Of a DNA stretch of 9,662 bases, positions 7,331 through 9,662 are shown piece after piece. Under the pieces are notes generated by a model. The model did no database searches. It had not been told where the DNA came from and was given only the letters and a program-made list of their open reading frames with translations. The translations under genes were made by a program, and so were the position numbers. The stretch's first letter is position 1, and the number at the start of each line of letters is the position of its first letter. This stretch comes from Lachnospiraceae bacterium (lineage in GTDB: Bacteria; Bacillota; Clostridia; Lachnospirales; Lachnospiraceae): the NCBI GenBank assembly GCA_017380975.1, contig JAFOCX010000073.1, forward strand, positions 1 to 9,662, given 5' to 3'.

Positions 7331-7333
7331 CTA

Positions 7334-7364
7334 TTGGTCCTATATTTTTCTCTATTCCTATGAT
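7334..7364 (+). promoter_or_regulatory. Weak candidate promoter for tcdA
   Basis: TTGGTC (7334-7339) and TATGAT (7359-7364) are 19 bases apart, about 50 bases before the tcdA start. Both boxes deviate from consensus and the spacing is long. The divergent layout implies that a promoter exists in 7300-7400, but this exact placement is tentative. Confidence 0.25.
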
Positions 7365-7414
7365 AAACTAAAAAACAAAAATATTCTTTGCAAATATATG
7401 GAGATTTTATTAAA

Positions 7415-8137
7415 ATGAATGAAATTTTTATCCGCACGGCTCAGATCCTCGGAGAAGACGGTTTTCAGAAATTACAGACTTCCGCTGTGGCTGTATTTGG
7501 CCTTGGAGGTGTCGGCTCCCACTGTGCAGAAGCACTGGCCCGCTCCGGCGTAGGCACCTTATTCTTAATCGATTCTGATGTTGTAGCACCTTCCAATATT
7601 AACCGACAGAGTATTGCTCTGATCAGTACCATCGGCCGTAAAAAAACAGAAGTGCTGAAAGAAAAGATCCGTGATATCAACCCGGATTGTCAGGTTGTTC
7701 TCTGCGATTCCTTCGTTCTTCCGGACAATATTGCCGAAGTATTCGCTCACTTCCCGGGAACATTAGATTATATCATTGATGCGATCGATACGGTCAGCGC
7801 CAAACTGGCCCTGGTTTCTTATGCAAAAGAGCACGATATCCCGATCATCTGCTCCATGGGAACCGGAAATAAACTCCATCCGGAACTGTTCAAGATCTCA
7901 GACATTTATAAAACCAATGTCTGTCCTCTTTGCCGCGTCATGCGAAGAGAGTTAAAAAAGCGTGATATTGCTCACTTAAAAGTGTTGTATTCAGAAGAAA
8001 TCCCTCACACACCACAGGCTGAAGGGGAAGAAAAATCATCCGGACGCCCGGCTCCTGCCAGCATCGCATTCGTACCCCCGGTAGCCGGACTCATTATCGC
8101 AGGAGAAGTGATCCGCGAAATTTCCGGCGTGTCATAA
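7415..8137 (+). CDS. tcdA: tRNA threonylcarbamoyladenosine dehydratase (E1-like, ThiF fold)
   Basis: TcdA (CsdL) uses ATP to cyclise t6A at tRNA position 37 to ct6A, which improves decoding of ANN codons. The 240-residue product is a single E1-like domain. It has the nucleotide-binding loop GLGGVGSH (29-36), the adenylation-site segment IDSDVVAPSNINRQ (52-65, with Asp55, Asn61, Asn63 and Arg64) and DAIDTVSAK (122-130). CPLCRVMRRELKKR (170-183) resembles the region of E. coli TcdA with the LRERLK segment. The E. coli protein is about 268 residues, so this form is somewhat short. I chose ATG 7415, with GGAG (7400-7403) 11 bases before; a TTG at 7388 is in frame but has no binding site. It is divergent from the MATE gene and 81 bases from the GerA gene. 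A ThiF/MoeB-like role is less likely because no sulfur-carrier partner is nearby. Confidence 0.9.
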   Translation: MNEIFIRTAQILGEDGFQKLQTSAVAVFGLGGVGSHCAEALARSGVGTLFLIDSDVVAPSNINRQSIALISTIGRKKTEVLKEKIRDINPDCQVVLCDSFVLPDNIAEVFAHFPGTLDYIIDAIDTVSAKLALVSYAKEHDIPIICSMGTGNKLHPELFKISDIYKTNVCPLCRVMRRELKKRDIAHLKVLYSEEIPHTPQAEGEEKSSGRPAPASIAFVPPVAGLIIAGEVIREISGVS

Positions 8138-8149
8138 CGACATTGCCAT

Positions 8150-8179
8150 GTATGTATTTTTCATGAACGGTGCATCCTA
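8150..8179 (+). promoter_or_regulatory. Candidate sigma-G (forespore) promoter of the GerA-family gene
   Basis: GTATG (8150-8154) fits the B. subtilis sigma-G -35 pattern G-H-A-T-R. CATCCTA (8173-8179) fits the -10 pattern C-A-T-N-H-T-A, with an 18-base spacer. Transcription would begin near 8186, about 33 bases before the ATG. Germinant-receptor operons are classic sigma-G targets, so context and sequence agree. The sigma-F -10 pattern does not fit. Confidence 0.6.
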
Positions 8180-8180
8180 A

Positions 8181-8205
8181 TTCCAAATGATCACTCCGTT
8201 TGGAA
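8181..8205. repeat. 7-bp inverted repeat straddling the predicted GerA transcription start
   Basis: TTCCAAA (8181-8187) and TTTGGAA (8199-8205) are perfect inverted copies with an 11-base centre. The right arm touches the ribosome binding site (AAAGGA, 8204-8209). It might be an operator at +1, or a hairpin if transcription starts further upstream. Confidence 0.4.
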
Positions 8206-8218
8206 AGGAATGTATACC

Positions 8219-9385
8219 ATGAAAATCGCTTCGAACATCCGGGATAATATGTCTCATTTCCACTCTCTTCTTGATGTGGAAACGAATTTTGATATTGTCT
8301 ATCATACGCTCGTCATCGGAGGCCGACAGTCTTGTCTGTATTTCATTGATGGTTTCACCAAAGATGAAGTTTTACTGAAACTGATGCAAGGCTGGGTCTC
8401 CCTCAAACCGGAGGATCTTCCGGACATCGCACATGATTTTTCAAAAAAATATGTCGCTTACGGAGAGGTCGGACTTTCCGATGAGGAGCAGCAAATCCTC
8501 ATCCAGCTGTTTTCCGGTCTCTCCTGCCTGTTCATCGACGGATACAGCGAGTGTATCCTGATCGACTGTCGTACGTATCCTGCCCGCAGTGTCTCTGAGC
8601 CGGATAAAGATAAAGTACTTCGCGGTTCCAGAGACGGATTTGTCGAGACACTCATTTTCAACACCGCTCTCATTCGCCGAAGGATCCGTGACAAAAATCT
8701 GACTGTGGAGATCACGCAAACCGGCGAAAGCTCCCACACGGACATTGCACTCTGCTACATGAAAGGACGTGTGGACGAACATCTGTTATCCACGCTGAAA
8801 GAAAGGATCAACACGCTTCACGTGGATGCTCTGACCATGAACCAGGAAAGTCTGGCAGAGTGTCTGTTTCCACATAAGTGGTATAACCCGTTTCCGAAAT
8901 TCCGTTTCTCCGAACGTCCGGACACGGCAGCAGCTTCGATCCTGGAAGGAAACATTGTTGTGCTGGTCGATAATTCTCCGGCTGCCATGATCCTCCCTTC
9001 TTCCGTTTTTGATATCATTGAGGAAGCGGATGACTATTATTTTCCACCGGTCACTGGTACGTATCTGAGGCTGTCCAGAATGTCGTTCTCGTTTCTGTCC
9101 CTTTACCTGACTCCGGTCTGGCTTTTGTTTATGCAGAACCCTCACTGGATCCCGGAATGGCTCTCCTTTATCACACTTTCCGACGAACCGCACGTTCCTG
9201 TTATTTTCCAGCTTCTGATCCTGGAGTTTGCGATCGACGGTCTGCGTCTGGCTGCTGTCAACACACCCAGCATGCTGACGACACCCTTATCTGTCATCGC
9301 AGGTATTGTCCTGGGAGAATATTCTGTAAAATCAGGATGGTTCAACAGTGAAACCATGCTCTCGCCAGATACTGCTCTTTGCTGA
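8219..9385 (+). pseudogene. GerA-family spore germination protein (A subunit / SpoVAF type), C-terminus replaced
   Basis: GerA-family A subunits sit in the inner spore membrane and form germinant-gated channels; SpoVAF is a paralogue that amplifies germination. The N-terminal soluble part (about 1-240) shows the family stretches RQSCLYFIDGF (36-46), LRGSRDGFVETL (134-145) and LIRRRI (151-156). The membrane part starts near EGNIVVLVDNSPAAMI (243-258), followed by DDYYFPPVTGTYLRLSR (271-287). It runs through hydrophobic segments to TPLSVIAGIVLGEYSVKSG (355-373). Family-like sequence stops at NSETML (376-381); the last seven residues and the stop at 9383-9385 are unrelated. Full-length relatives have roughly 470-540 residues, so about 90 or more are missing. 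ATG 8219 is chosen because AGGA (8206-8209) is 9 bases upstream; ATG 8210 abuts it. I lean to the SpoVAF-like side because no B or C subunit gene follows, but the break hides what came next. Confidence 0.85.
9361..9363. other. Junction of two unrelated sequences (probable chimera breakpoint)
   Basis: GerA-family homology runs in one frame up to about base 9361. GH105 homology begins in another frame at about 9363 and continues to the window end. No insertion sequence end, direct repeat or long microhomology is visible at the join. The exact base is uncertain by a few positions. Confidence 0.75.
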
Positions 9386-9662
9386 GAAGATGTTTGTGCC
9401 CGAGAAGGGACTCTTCCGCCATGGGTGGGTAGAGGCCATGGATCCCCACCCTGCATTCTTCTGGGGAAGAGCCAACGGATGGGCTATACTCACGCTATGC
9501 GAGGTGCTCGACGTGCTCCCCGACAATCACCCCAAGCGCCAAGACATACTCAGCCTACTAAAGGCTCATGTGAAGGGACTGGCCACCCTACAGCATCACG
9601 ACGGATTCTGGCACCAGCTACTCGACCGCAACGATACCTATCTGGAAACCTCAGCTACAGCT
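9363..9662 (+). CDS. Interior fragment of a GH105-type unsaturated rhamnogalacturonyl hydrolase
   Basis: GH105 enzymes cleave the unsaturated uronic acid from oligosaccharides released by pectin (rhamnogalacturonan) lyases. An open frame of 100 codons with no start codon context runs from the junction off the right edge. It reads RQILLFAEKMFVPEKGLF, then HGWVEAMDPHPAFFWGRANG (with the next residue Trp), CEVLDVLPDNHP, HHDGFWHQLLDRNDTY and LETSATA. The His-Gly-Trp, Trp-Gly-Arg-x-Asn-Gly-Trp, Trp-His-Gln and Glu-Thr-Ser-Ala segments are the family's recognisable blocks. Families are usually about 350-400 residues, so this is a middle piece; the start and probably the catalytic Asp region are absent. 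Codon use differs from the rest: all three Ile codons are ATA and five of fifteen Leu codons are CTA, while tcdA has neither codon. This points to a different source genome, possibly Bacteroidota, which cannot be confirmed here. Confidence 0.82.

Noticed and set aside
7398..7418. Tiny leader ORF (Met-Glu-Ile-Leu-Leu-Lys, then TGA) whose stop overlaps the tcdA start codon as ATGA
   Set aside because: It has six codons, no ribosome binding site of its own, and an AT-rich sequence in which such a frame arises easily. The GGAG inside it serves tcdA.
9142..9526. Minus-strand open frames across the GerA/GH105 junction that might have been a real gene spanning it
   Set aside because: Their translations show no family pattern, while the plus-strand frames on both sides match known families. 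They are shadows.
1..9662. CRISPR arrays, tRNA/rRNA genes, insertion sequences, phage genes or defence systems
   Set aside because: No regularly spaced repeats, tRNA-like cloverleaf sequence, transposase or integrase motifs, or terminal inverted repeats were seen on either strand. Nearly all bases are covered by housekeeping-type genes.

Overview
The window looks like a piece of a spore-forming Clostridia genome, most likely Lachnospiraceae-like, with an unrelated 300-base tail. The evidence for this is strong AGGAG-type ribosome binding sites, moderate GC with ATC/CTG/AAA-rich codon use, a GerA-family spore germination gene, and gene families typical of gut Firmicutes. The species cannot be named from sequence alone.

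Left and centre (bases 1 to about 7290) form one long minus-strand operon-like run. In transcription order it encodes a MATE multidrug exporter, glutamine-dependent NAD+ synthetase (nadE), a SpoU/TrmH-family RNA 2'-O-ribose methyltransferase, a short NfeD-like membrane protein, a stomatin/QmcA-like SPFH protein, a small three-helix membrane protein of unknown function, a biotin protein ligase without the DNA-binding domain (birA), and the N-terminal half of the adenine glycosylase mutY, which runs off the left edge. Most junctions are 1-4 bases apart or overlap. The exceptions are 27 bases between the MATE gene and nadE, and 63 bases between the SPFH gene and the small membrane protein, which hold a perfect 18-bp hairpin. 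NfeD and the SPFH protein form a recognised functional pair; the other genes share a transcript but no obvious pathway.

Bases 7230-7414 are a divergent intergenic region with a good -10 box for the minus-strand run and a weak candidate promoter for the plus strand. To the right, on the plus strand, lie tcdA (E1-like enzyme making cyclic t6A in tRNA) and a GerA-family germinant-receptor-type gene. The latter is preceded by a convincing forespore sigma-G type promoter.

The GerA gene is broken at about base 9361. From about 9363 to the end, a different frame encodes the interior of a GH105-type unsaturated rhamnogalacturonyl hydrolase, with clearly different codon use (ATA and CTA, absent from tcdA). 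This join is the most anomalous thing in the window. An assembly chimera is the simplest explanation; a real recombination event is the alternative. I found no convincing new defence or mobile system.
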